Positions 46,752 to 58,189 of a stretch of DNA of 64,000 bases are shown one piece after another (the first letter of the stretch is position 1; each line of letters begins with the position of its first letter). The notes beneath the pieces were generated by a model, which saw nothing but the letters and a program-made list of their open reading frames with translations, searched no databases and had not been told where the DNA came from. The stretch comes from Gnetum montanum (taxonomy: Eukaryota; Streptophyta; Gnetopsida; Gnetales; Gnetaceae): the NCBI GenBank assembly GCA_015680685.1, contig MNCI01003697.1, positions 122,278 through 186,277 on the forward strand, read 5' to 3'. The position numbers were made by a program, and so were the translations under genes.

Positions 46752-47018
46752 TTATAGCTTTACATGTCCAAATTGGGTATGATGTTGTATGAAATGATGA
46801 AAAATTTTGATGTATTTTGTATGGGAATGTTGAATGGGATTCTTTGTCATGTTGATAGTGTTGTTGTTGTCATAAAAGATAGATGTAGATAGGATTTTAA
46901 TCCCTAAATTATTAGGAGTTTCTTTTATCCATAAAATTTGTGCACAAAAATTTCTAGCTAAAATGTACTCTACTTCTACCATAGATAGTGCTATAGATGT
47001 TTGCTTCTTTGTTGCCAA
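46752..47018 (-). pseudogene. Copia RNase H of element F
   Basis: An open minus-strand piece: KKQTSIALSMVEVEYILA, then CAQILWIKETPNNLGI, FYDNNNTINMTKNPIQHS and HTKYIKIFHHFI. These are the conserved copia RNase H blocks (ALSTAEAEY, DNxxAIxLxxNPVxHxRTKHI). The carboxylates Glu of EVEY and Asp of YDNN are kept. The C-terminal end of the polyprotein. Confidence 0.85.
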
Positions 47019-47299
47019 TGATATGAGACATTTTCTTAGAAAAATGAAATTTCCACTAGTGCTCCAACATTCATTTGTACAACCTGCCCAATTTGCATCA
47101 TAATACTTGGCAAGATTAAGTGAGGAGGTTTTTGGATACCAAAGTCCCTAGTTAGTATCATTATTTAAATAATGAAAAATACATTTAACATCTTTTAAAT
47201 AATATTCTTTCAGATTCACTTAATACCTTGCATTGATTCTAATACTTAAGGCTATATCAGGTCTACTAGATGCTAAATAGAACAAGCTACCAATCATAC

Positions 47300-47960
47300 C
47301 TTTGTAAAGCTAACTATCAATAGGTTTTCCTAGATCATCTTTAGTAAGCTTGAATTTTGTTATCAAAGGTGTAGCTTTTGCCTTTACATATTTCAAATTC
47401 AATTTGAGTAATAGATCTTTAGTGTACTTAATTTGAAAGATGAAGGTTCCACCTTTTGTTTGATTAATTTTAAAGCTATAAAAATTATTGAGTTCTTTCA
47501 TCATGCTAATTTCAAATTCTATTTGCATAAGATCTAATAATTTCTTGCATAAAATTTCATTATTATCTCTAAAAATAATATCATCAACATAGATTTTCAC
47601 AATAAGTAAATCATTATCTTTATGCTTAAGAAATAATGTAACATCAGCCCTACCCTTTTCAAAACCATGGGATATAAGGTGTTATGAAATTCTTTCATAC
47701 CAAGCTCTAAGGGGCTATTTGAGCTTATAGAGATCCTTCTTGAGTTTGAAAATGTGATCAAGATTAATGGGATCTATGAACCCTTTAGGTTGCTCAACAT
47801 ATACTTCCTCTTGGATAGTTCCATTCAAAAAGGAACTTTTTTATGTCCATTTGATATAACTTAATGTTATTAACAATTGCATGGGCTAGGAGAAGTTTGA
47901 TAGATTTAAGTCTAGAAATAGGAGCAAAGGTTTCATCAAAATTAATTCCTTCTTATTGGT
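47300..47960 (-). pseudogene. Copia reverse transcriptase of element F
   Basis: Minus strand: FLNGTIQEEVYVEQPKGF (about 47830), KLKKDLYKLKxPLRAWYERI (47740), then in the open piece 47600-47310 the catalytic YVDDIIF and FEISMMKELNNFYSFKINQ, KYTKDLLLKLN. The pattern is diagnostic of Ty1/copia RT. Stops and a frame change separate the front from the YVDD part. Confidence 0.85.
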
Positions 47961-48259
47961 TGTAACCTTTCGCAACTAATCTTGCTTTGTTTTTGATGAT
48001 GTTGCTATTTTCATTTGTTTGGTTTTGAAAAATTCATTTTGTATCAATGATCTATTTGTGATTAGGTTTAGGAGTTAATTGTCATACATCATTTCTAGTA
48101 AATTAATTTAGTTCATCTTGCATAGCTAAAATCCACCCTTCTTCTCTTTTGGTCTCTTTGAAATGTTTTGGTTCTAGTTGTGAAAGATAGGTAACATAGG
48201 CATACATTTCTTTAGTTTCGCTCCTACAATAGATCCCATCATTTACTTTTCCAATAACA

Positions 48260-49740
48260 TCATTGAGAGAATGTGATACGCTAATTCTAGGAGTTTTTGG
48301 CTGAGTTGGAGATGTGTTCTCATGATCACTTTCTATTTTTTAATTTTTATCAATTTGAACTTGGGATGTGCTAGATAAATTTTGGATAGGAACTTCTTCA
48401 TGATCAGATTATGGAGTAGTATTGTCACTATCATCAATTTTGACATTTATAGTTTCTTCCACAACATTAGTTCTCTTGTTGAAGACACTATATGTCTTAC
48501 TAATGGAAGAATATCCAAGGAAAATTCCGGCATCAATTTTGGGATCAAATTTTGTCATGGCATATTTATCATTAAGAATATAGCATTTTGAGCTAAACAC
48601 ACGAAAATAACCAATAGATGGTTTTCTACTAGTCCATGATTCATAAGGATTTTTATTAGTAAATCTTCTTACTAGAACTCTATTGGAGACATGGCATATA
48701 GTATTTATCACTTTAGCCCTAAAATGGTAAGGAATATTTTTATCATTTAATATAGTTCTTTCCACTTCATTCAAGATCCTATTTTTTCATTTATCTATAC
48801 CATTTTGTTGGGGAGTCTTGGTAGCAAAAAATTAATTAGAATGCCATTCATCTAATAGTATTATTTAAACTTAGCATTCTTAAAATCTCCTCCATTATGA
48901 CTCCTAATGAATTTGATACTGTAATCTTTTTCTTTTATTATCTGATTACAAGTTGTCAAGAAATGATCAAATGCTTCATCCTTGTAATATAAGAAGGTAA
49001 CCTAAGTGCAATAAGAGAAGTCATCAACAATAGGTAGAAAATACATTTTCTTTTTCAAACTAAGAGTTTAAGAAGGATCGACCAAATCCATGTGAAGTAA
49101 ATATCATGGATCAGAGGTAGAGATGCAATATTTCATAACAAATCCTATCCTTTTTTGATTTCCTTTCTTACAAGCTTCATAGATATTTAGTTATCTTTGA
49201 GTTTAGGCAACCCTCTAACCATCTCTTTTTACATAAAGATTTGAATAATTTCATTGTTTATGTGGCCTTATTTTCTATGCCACATACGAACATCATCTGT
49301 ATTGCTAATCAAGCACTTAGATTCAAGATTAGGATTATATCCAAACACAGTAGTATAAACATTGGTCTTTTCGATCCCTTCAATAATAGTTTTTCTAGGA
49401 ATCAAATATTTTATTTTACAAGTTTCTTTAGAAAATATATCATCAAAATTTGGATCACAAAGTTGAATAACACTAAGAATATTATGCTTTAGAGCTTCAA
49501 TAAAGAAAACTTGATTGATAATAGGTTAATCTCTCTCTTTTCTTTTAATTGTACTAATACCTTTGATTGGAGCTTCCATGTCATCTCTAGAGGTAACAAT
49601 TCCATAGTTTTATTTTAAAAAGTAAATGAATTAAGATTTGTCTCTTTCCATATGTCTTGAAAAACCATAGTCAATCTACCATGTGCTTGTTCTATTAGCA
49701 AAGATATCAACTTGAGCCATCATTCCTTATTTAGAGTTCT
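48260..49740 (-). pseudogene. Copia integrase and linker of element F
   Basis: The open piece 48774-48409 reads LNEVERTILNDKNIPYHFRA, INTICHVSNRVLVR, NPYESW and FRVFSSKCYILN followed by FDPKIDAGIFLGYSS, the C-terminal half of a copia integrase (GIFLGYS is diagnostic). Upstream, the catalytic core is only faintly visible (FVDLVDPS-like near 49080 and HNGGDFKNAKF near 48880). Many stops. The zinc finger is not clear to me. Confidence 0.75.
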
Positions 49741-49799
49741 TCTCTTTTTGCTTTCAAACTTTCTTTTCTTGCAAAGAATCTTTACTAGGCTATTTTGAA

Positions 49800-50600
49800 A
49801 AAGACAAAATGTAGTGTTTCATCCATAGATAGCAACAAACTTGAATATGCCCAAGTTTTCCACAATAATAACAACTTATGATCTTAAATCTAGATGCTTT
49901 ATCAAAATTGGAAGGATATTTCTTTGAATTTACATAACCTAATAAAGATGCTTTGATATGAAAATTTATTTTTTCTTGACCTCTCTTTTCAAAGTCAATC
50001 TCTTCATCTGAAATTTTCTTGTTAGTCTAATCAATAACACTTGTTAATTTCTAAATCTCAACATTCATAGTTACGAGTTGTAATCTGTCTCCTTATCATT
50101 CAAGATTACTTTCATTATAAAGCATAAATTTCAAAAGGAAATTATCTCATCACAAAGAAGCTCATACATTTTCTTTTAAGGAGATCTCATCTTCTTTAGT
50201 TTCATCATGAGATCTTTGACCTTTGATGGATTCTTGATTTTTCATAGAAAGACATAAATAATGAGAATCTTTGGATGCATACCTTCCTCTTCTTTTTCCA
50301 TTCAATTTGGTATTGATGTTATTGGTCCTTATTTTCTTACTATAATTTTCTTCATGTGACCTACATATACAAGCTTTTTTGAAGGCCATATGGCCTCTTC
50401 TGTCACACATCCAAAATTCTGTAGAGGAATTTTTATGATTGGAAAGAGTACATTGCTTACCTCTTGCTATTCCTATGAAGTAGAAGAGTTGTATTTAGCT
50501 TTTCAAGATGAATTGAATGAAGCTTATTAGTCTATTTCTCTAATTTGAGAAGTTGAATCCATCAGTTATTGGTGTCTTGTAGTTGGCTATCCCTTCCATT
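49800..50600 (-). pseudogene. Copia gag of element F with zinc knuckle
   Basis: Near 49880 the minus strand reads SCYYCGKLGHIQVCCY, a C-x2-C-x4-H-x4-C knuckle. A second finger-like CDRRGHMAFKKAC lies at 50410. The stretch between is Lys- and Glu-rich. This protein would form the particle and bind RNA. Broken by stops. Confidence 0.7.
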
Positions 50601-50643
50601 GTTCACTCTAGAGAAGTTGAAGCATAGAAATAGAGAAGACCAA

Positions 50644-50655
50644 GCTTTGATACCA
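50644..50655 (-). promoter_or_regulatory. Primer-binding site of copia element F
   Basis: Minus strand TGGTATCAAAGC, one change from the initiator-tRNA-Met site TGGTATCAGAGC, two bases from the 5' LTR. Confidence 0.85.
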
Positions 50656-50657
50656 CT

Positions 50658-51729
50658 TGAGGATCAAGAATTTAGAAGGGGGACTGAATAAGTTTCCTAA
50701 TTAAAAAAACCAAGTAAACCAAAACCACACATAGTTTTTATGTGGTTCTCTAACTTTGGTACTTTCATACTCATAGGGTAGAATTCTTACACACCTCTAG
50801 ACTTTGTTCCTTGGAAGAATGTGGTTTATAGGGCATCACAACCTATACAAAGTTTGATCTTTGCTCAGGATTGTTTTGGAATTATGAACACACTTAACCT
50901 TACAAGGTTCCAACAAGCTCAAAATGTGGTTTTAAGGATCCCACAACCTTTACAAAATGTGAGCTCCACATTAGAGTGTTTTGTCGCTACAAAACCACTC
51001 AAACCCACATGGTCCAGATAAGCTCAACTAAGATGCCTTCCCACAAGAACCACGTCAACCTTCTAGGGCTTATAAGAAAGAAGAAAAGAATTAAGGAAAG
51101 AGTGTAGATAAATTTATAAATTCCTTACAATGTAGGCTCTCAAAACATTCAACATATTACAAATGACTAAAATAATGAAGAACAAAGTTAATTCACTTAA
51201 GGCATACAATGCTTGATATTCAATGAATAGTGCATAGTTATTTCCCAAATTTTTTACTTTTTCTTATATCATTTCAGTTTCTAAAAAATCCTTGGAATTC
51301 ATGAAATAGCTATGAAACAACTAGCTTGGATGTCTAATTCAAAGTTGAGACATCTAACTAAAATTAACCTATATTTTGGAAAGACGTCTAACTAAATATT
51401 GAGACATCTATCCTAGAAGTGAGACATCTAATGCCAATTTGAGACATCTACTCTACAAGACTAGTTTAAATTTTGGACCATTACTTTGTCATTTTGGTAT
51501 CTTGACAGTTCTTGGAATACCTTCATTTGGCTCATAGAGTTTATTTACATCCTATCTCTTATCTTTTCTTCTCAACTCTCATTTATTCATCTCAACATAG
51601 TTCTCATTCTAACTTAGCTCTCCTTTTGAAACATTAGCTTAACATGTTTCTTTTTAAACCTGTAAGATTATAAACATATTTCTACATTCTCCATTTTTTG
51701 TAAGTTTTTAGCATACCAAAATATCAACA
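50658..51729 (-). mobile_element. 5' LTR of copia element F
   Basis: 1072 bp, minus strand from TGTTGATATTTTGG (51729) to GATCCTCA (50658). It contains a short tandem of GAGACATCTA-like units at 51340-51450 that is reduced in the other LTR. Confidence 0.85.
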
Positions 51730-53000
51730 ACCATGGATCATGTTTTCATTACTCTTGAATCTGCTTTTGTAAATCTAATTAGATTGTCAAGATATTTAGC
51801 TTACTAGCTACCTTTTTCAATGCATTAACTACTTTACTAGTCTTGTAAGGCTTGTATCTAATACTAAAATTAAAATTAGAAAGAAAATTCATCCATCTAA
51901 ATTATTTTCGGTTTAATTTTGGCTATTTCATATGACATTTAAGGCTTTTATGATCATTCTAAATAGTAACCTACTCCCCATATAGATAATTTTGTCAAAT
52001 CTTCAATGTAAATATTATAGCATCCAACTCTAGATTATGCATGGAATATCTAGTTTCATGAGGCCTTAAATCCATCTCCCAAACCATAAGTGCTAACATC
52101 ATATGGATGTCTTAGTATAGAAGACACTAACATGGAGATAATCACTAATCTATGCTTCAACTCCTCAAATGTAGCATGACAAGCTAAGCTCTAGAAAATG
52201 ATAGTCTTCTTCCTTAGCAGCTAAGTTAAAGGAGATGCTATTCAAGATAAATATTTTACAATCTACATTAATAACATGTTAACCCCAAGAAATTTTGCAC
52301 ATCTACTACCAGCTATGGTACAAGCCAATCATGAACAATCGTAATCTTTATAGTATCTGCAAAGATACCAACCCTTGATACCACATGCCCCAAGAACTAG
52401 ATCTATGATTGCCAAAATTAAGACTTGGAAAGTTGAGCATATAGTTGGTACTCTCTCAAAGTTTGTAATGTCATTCACAAGTTATTTTCATACAACTTCT
52501 TATTAAGAGCATATACCAAAATATTATCTATGAATACAATCACAAATTGATCTAGGAATGACCACATCACACTAGTCATGAGATGCATGAAAACTTCTAG
52601 TGCATTTTTCAACTCAAATGAAATCACTAGAAACTCAGAATGATCATATCAAGTTCTAAATGCTAACATTGACACATCTTGCACATGAACCCATACTTAA
52701 TAAAATCTAGGCTTGAGATCAATATTTGAGAACATATGAGCTTTCCAAAGTTGATCAAACAAGTCATCAATGTGTAGTAGGGGATATTTATTTTTCATAA
52801 TCAGCTACATTAACTGCTTCTAATCTATTCATAGTTGTAAAATTCCATTTTTCTTTTTGAGAAATAGCCTTGGTGCATCCCACGATGATACATTATACTA
52901 AATGATGCCTTTATCCAAAAATTCCTGTAGCTAGATCTCTAGCTCTACTACCTCTATTAGAGTTATCCTATGTGTAACCTTTGAAATAGACTCTATACCA
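51730..53000 (-). pseudogene. RT and RNase H of chromovirus G
   Basis: Minus strand. Near 52900-52700: KGIIxYNVSSWDAPRLFLKKKNG, then [20 protein letters not shown] and [12 protein letters not shown], matching chromovirus RT ([40 protein letters not shown]). Near 51900: HDRKSLKCHMK, RWMNFLSNFNFSIRY and ALKKVAS for the RNase H end. All blocks carry stops. F inserted between this and the integrase. Confidence 0.8.
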
Positions 53001-54600
53001 AGTTTAAGTTTGATTTCAAACTCAAGCTCTCACCTTGGTAGTAAACCTAGTAATTATAATTGGAATACATCATTAAACTCCTAAATCATAGGATTTGATC
53101 TATCTCAACCATATCTATTTTATACACTATGCACAAAGCATTAATGTCCCTTTTGAAACATCCTATGGTACATTCCAAAGGAGATCAAATCTAGATACAA
53201 AAGCCTCAAATATGTTTGTATGTCAATTGGAGCATCATCAGCTAACTATAATCTTAGGAGACTTTGCTAATACTCCAAACTAGAATTAAATTAAAATTGA
53301 TAATCCATCCCTAAAATTATGTTATATACTTCAAGATCCATGACATGCAAATTAGTAACCTAGTGTACACCTTTAAATTCTACTAGTACACTTATAAATA
53401 CTTGATCGACTTAAGTTTCATAATCCTCAAAAAAAGATAATATAAACCTAGGAGAAATAAAATGACATGCAATAGCTACATGATCTACAATACTAGGATC
53501 TAAGAAATAATTCCTAGCATTAGGATCAAATAAACTAATACACCAAAGTCCAAAATCATACCTCTTATCTCCATCACAATGTTTGGCTACATGTCCAATG
53601 GTTGGCTCATTAGAGTGTACACCCATCCTTGGGTACTATGGTCTACTCCCTCTTACTAAGGAATAGGTGTTCCATATTCATCCTAAATGAGTAGTCATTA
53701 TCATAGGCCCTTTCCTCCTCCACTACTGCTTACCTACTTTGGGTACTCCCTAGCCTAGTGTCTAGGTTTCCCACATAGAAGATAATTTTAGCAATCTTTC
53801 TATAGATGGATAGGCCAAGCACATCTATAATATATATTAGAACTATGATCATCTCAAATAGTAGGACCACATGATGGTATTCGATTTTTATCTTCACATC
53901 CATAGGCTTACTTGGAGAGACTAGACTTACCTTCAAATGTCAATTCTCTCTTTTGCTTCTACCTCCTCTAACAACAAGCTACATCTTCTTGCTAGCTTTT
54001 ATCTAAATCCATAATGACTTCTCTAGCCTCATCATAGGATTTCAATATGAAGGTTAATATGTGGTCATTTAAAGAGGATCTTAAAAATCTCACAAACTTT
54101 TATGCAAGTACCTAAGCATATATATGCATCTAGGGTACATAACTACTAAGCTTAGATAAATGAGCATCATAACCTTTCATAGATCAACTACCATAATACA
54201 AATAGTATAACTTCTTCTCCTTGGCTTGACATATTGGGTAGACATAGAAAAAGCTCTAAAAGATGTCATAAAATCATCCCATACAACCTCTTATCTAGTT
54301 TATCCCTTAGCCTACTTCTTATTTATCCACTAATGCTAAGCACTGCTAACCAATTGATATAATTTTAACTAATTCTATTAAATCAATGAATAAAAAATCA
54401 AATCAAAGGCCTTTTCTAACTCCTCTAACCACTCTCTATATATAGTAAAATCCTCAATGTTGTCAAACTTAGAAGGTCCTAACTTCTAAAATTTCTCTAC
54501 TAGTTTTCTTCTAATAAGTTATTTGTTTCAGTCCCCTATGCTTCCACTACCACTACCCTTTCCACTACCATGATAGTGGGAATGGAAACAACATTAATTG
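53001..54600 (-). pseudogene. Protease and gag region of chromovirus G
   Basis: Minus strand. The stretch 53640-53050 lies where the protease should be and keeps fragments such as FDPNARNYFLDPSIVDHVA and FILSFFEDYET. Gag is at 54560-53700: VVWDDFMTSFRAFSMSTQYV, YLSLVVMYPRCIYAYVLA-like and FVRFLRSSLNDHILTFI resemble the retrotransposon gag core. Assigned mainly from order next to the clear RT. Confidence 0.55.
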
Positions 54601-54761
54601 CAACATGCTACTACAAAATCTATCATAGCTATTAAATAACATCTTTATGTCTACTTATAGGAAATTTCTAGATGTTTAAGAAGGTTCTGCCTGTCGAACA
54701 TTAGGTTCTTTTAACGTATGCACCCTACAAGCATTAGGACCACATCTACTATACATATCTA

Positions 54762-55032
54762 TAACTTGAAAACCTATATATGATTCCTAATGAAAATTAT
54801 TTCATAACATATGAATAAATTGAGATCTAAAATAAAAATTTAATGAGTAAACCTAATCTTAGTTGCCTTAGAAATTGTATTTCAATAGCCTCAATCTTAT
54901 CTTTAACTTAGAAACCTATATATGATTTCCAATGAAAATGATTTCATAACGTATGAAGAAATTAGAAGCTAAAATAAAAATTTAATGAGGAAACTTGAGC
55001 TTAATTGCCTTAGAAATTGTATTTTAATAGCC
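54762..55032. repeat. Tandem duplication of about 142 bp
   Basis: Units start TAACTTGAAAACC (54762) and TAACTTAGAAACC (54904). Both contain AAATAAAAATTTAATGAG and GCCTTAGAAATTGTATTT. Located in the probable leader of chromovirus G. Confidence 0.8.
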
Positions 55033-55867
55033 TCAATAGTTTTTGAGCTATGTTGGTGGAAGATTTGTGACCTTTCCTATGTTTTGATGCAACCAAAATC
55101 TATTGCTAAGTACTTCCTCATTTATCTATTGTCATTCTCCTTAACTAATGTTAGGCTAAATGATACCATATAGCTTATATGATTTCTTGGTAATAATGTT
55201 GAGGAATCACTTCATGTCTTTTTATAAATTAGAGATTACCCTTTTGATAGATATTTTTAGCTATTAAGCAGTTGAGGACATTACTTATTAAGTTAGCTTT
55301 TAGTCTATGTCCAAGATTGTGAAGGTTCATTATCTCATATTCTATTTGTAAGTCTTCCATTTTTTCCAGTCTTTTGAGCCCTAAAATCATTGTGTTCATT
55401 AAAAATGAAAAAAAAAAACCTTTCATCTTACTCTTACTCTAGGAATCTAACATCAATCTATTGACATAGATGAAAAATGTTTAGCTTGAAATTCTATAGG
55501 TATTCGTAGAAGTTAAAAGTATCAATATCTTGGTAATTATGCGGAGCTTCATTTCATTCCTTGTGAGATATTTTTAAAGCTAAAATTTTATGGAAGAAGC
55601 TTGAATTAATCTACTCATGATTGAAAAGACTCAATCTAACTTCATAATGTAGCTCTTACTCTACTACACTCGATAACCTTGGTCTATATTAGCTCTATGA
55701 TGTAAAACTTAGTATGACTCTATTAATTAATACTCATAAGCTTTAATACTAATTGTCTTGCTTGAAGACATGCTCTTTGAACTAGTTCTTAACATATATC
55801 TCAAAACTCTACATATTCTTTGACTCATTAAGCTATCTTTTAAAATTCATTAATGTCCAAGAGGCTT
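55033..55867. other. Unassigned AT-rich stretch
   Basis: It lies between the gag end of G and LTR E. No gene and no second LTR of G recognised; it may be G's 5' untranslated or LTR region. Confidence 0.35.
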
Positions 55868-56695
55868 TGATGAATTATATTTTGTCTAGCTCTGATATTG
55901 ATATTGAAGCCTTGATATCAGATACTTGAATTCAAAGCCTAAATATTGGATACCTAATATTAGGAGGTTAAGATGCAATGTTGAATATCCGATATCATGG
56001 GATGTATGCTAGCCTATAAATATAACACTTGGGTGAATGGTTTGGACATAAGTTTTTATCATAGAATAGTAGAGCTGTTGCAGTTTTTCTTCCTAAGAGT
56101 TAGAATATTTTCCCAAGTGCCCATAGTATAATTGATTGAGTGTATGGATATTTATTTGAGCACTATCATACTTGAGCATGAAAGTGTGTGTGGTAATAAA
56201 GATGAGCTTTCTGATAAACCTTGTAGCACTTCGGCTAGATTAAATATTTTATTTACGCATTTAATGTTTCATGAAAATTCATTTAATGTTTTAATAATTA
56301 AGATAATTAATAAATTAAGCTAGATAATTTAAATAACAATTAATTAAGCACATAAGTACAACCACATCGAGCATGCACATGATGCTTGGTAATCCCAGTA
56401 ATGCTTAATGTTTGATAACCTAGTAGCGTTATACATGTTCAGGATGTGTATGGAAAGTGGGACTAGATACTTATGTTAGGATTTGTTAGAGATTCATTAG
56501 TCATTTAGATTAATTTATCCATTAAAAATTACTTCATTCTCTTATTTTAAGCACCAAGAACATAAAACATAAAAATGATAAAAATTAGATGTCTTAGTTG
56601 CACTTAATCATACCTTTACATTTCACAAGCGTAACTAGGAAGACAATAATTATAATGATTAGACTTCACTTCCTAGAACTAGTATACTTGAAGAT
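55868..56695 (+). mobile_element. Athila-type LTR E, cut by element D
   Basis: It starts TGATGAATTATATTTTGTC and aligns with LTRs A (5423, 14566) through ACATAAGTTTTTATCAT and CCTATAAATATAACACTTGGG. It stops at AGTATACTTGAAGAT where LTR A continues with AGGAACTTAAGG. Element D begins there. Confidence 0.8.
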
Positions 56696-57961
56696 TGAAA
56701 CACCACCAATTTCAAGCTTCTATGTCTTCGACAAAATTTTTTTCTAAGTGTCAAAACTTAGCAAATTTCTCTAAGTCTGGTGTTACGCTCTCTAGCGTAG
56801 CACATATTGAACCCTATTTTGTAAGATTTGTCTAAGTGTCAACAGCAGTCCCACAAAAATTATTCTAAGTATCTAGAACTTAACATCGGCCTTCATCTCA
56901 ACTTTGATCTCCCTCTGACAACCAAGATTATAAATTTTCATTTCTTTTGCATCCCCATTGATCCCCAAAATTTTTCCTATGCTTGACCCTACTCGAAAGA
57001 GGGGGAAGATGTAATCCCAGAGTGTAGCCTTCAAGTTGTACTATTTTGACACTGTTTGTAGGTACATTGTAGTCTCTCAAACTTTGGTACATGTAGTGTA
57101 GGCAGTGTAGTCATAGTTTTGTAGTATCTAGGTACCTGTCACTATTCTTCAGAGTGTAACACTTTACTACTCTTGCAAGAGCATAACATGTCAACATAAC
57201 CTCATCTAAACTTGTGCCACGTGGCACCCATGGCACCTAGCACCCGATCCACATTTCATGATAAACCTAGTCCTATAAATACCCCAATGTTCCACACTCT
57301 AGGGGTTGTCAAATTAAAAGATCATTAGGCATTTTAATTGTGTGAGAATCCCTAAAACTCTCACACTTGAGCACATGAGCTTCGCACCTTGGCACATCCC
57401 AGAACATAGTCCACCATTGCATCCATAGAACATGACAATAGCCAACCCAATAGGTTTAGCCTCTATTGTAGTTGCTAGCTCCATGTCCCAAGTGTCCTAG
57501 AGACTATGACTACATTGCTACACTCCCACTATGCCTACCTAATGCCAGATATCATTCTCACCTCTTGTCTAGCAAAAGTTATGCTCCTTGGTTTTTGAGA
57601 AGTGCATTTCTTTATTTTCAAGCACTATTTCATTTATTTTCCAAGCATTTTTCTTCAATATTAAGCATAACTCTTGCATTTTTCTATTGTTTGATACATA
57701 TTTGCACACTCATGTTACTATTTTCTGGTTGAGACACCCTACTACACATTGGCTTAGCTAGTCCTGATGTCTGCACTTAACATAGTATAAACCCCTCTTA
57801 CAAACGGTCATTCTAACACCATGTAAGTCCTTGTCTAATCAACCAGGCCATTTAGGGAATCTTATTTTCATTTCCCCAGCATGGCCCTTGCATGGATTTA
57901 GGGTTAGGCTATACACCCACTAACCTCTTAGTGTTCTAGCCATCAATGTTTTTTGACATCA
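56696..57961 (+). mobile_element. 5' LTR of element D
   Basis: It starts TGAAACACCACCAATTTC, as C's LTRs do (TGAAACACCACAAAATT), and ends TTTTGACATCA, about 1266 bp. A TATAAAT box at 57274-57280 is preceded by GTGCCACGTGGCACC, a G-box-bearing palindrome (about 57218). The right end is inferred from the primer site and is uncertain by a few bases. Confidence 0.7.
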
Positions 57962-57968
57962 TAGTTTT

Positions 57969-57984
57969 TGGCGCTAGAAGGAGG
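57969..57984 (+). promoter_or_regulatory. Primer-binding site of element D
   Basis: TGGCGCTAGAAGGAGG, identical over 16 bases to the site of element C module 1. Confidence 0.75.
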
Positions 57985-58189
57985 ATCTTCCATTCCTTCT
58001 ATGTTCAAGGGTAGTCCCACATGCTTTCTACACTTCTGTCACTAGCAGTAAGCTAGCATAGATGTAACACCCCTATGAACCTACCACAATAGTAGCTAGA
58101 TCATAGGCCAATGAAACTAAGCATGGAGGTAGCTCATCCCAGTCAATAAGGAATAGACATTGAGCAACCCCCCAGTTTAGTATAACCAC

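Larger units (their letters stand above)
45418..51729 (-). mobile_element. Ty1/copia element F nested in chromovirus G
   Basis: 6.3 kb, minus strand, with LTRs 45418-46437 and 50658-51729. Flanks are ATCAT (45413-45417) and ACCAT (51730-51734), four of five matching. Primer site TGGTATCAAAGC (initiator-tRNA-Met type) and a polypurine tract border the LTRs. Gag, integrase, RT and RNase H follow in copia order. The wording (CAQILWIK, YVDDIIF, FxISMMxELNxF) is close to the SIRE/Tork groups. Frames are heavily interrupted. Confidence 0.85.
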
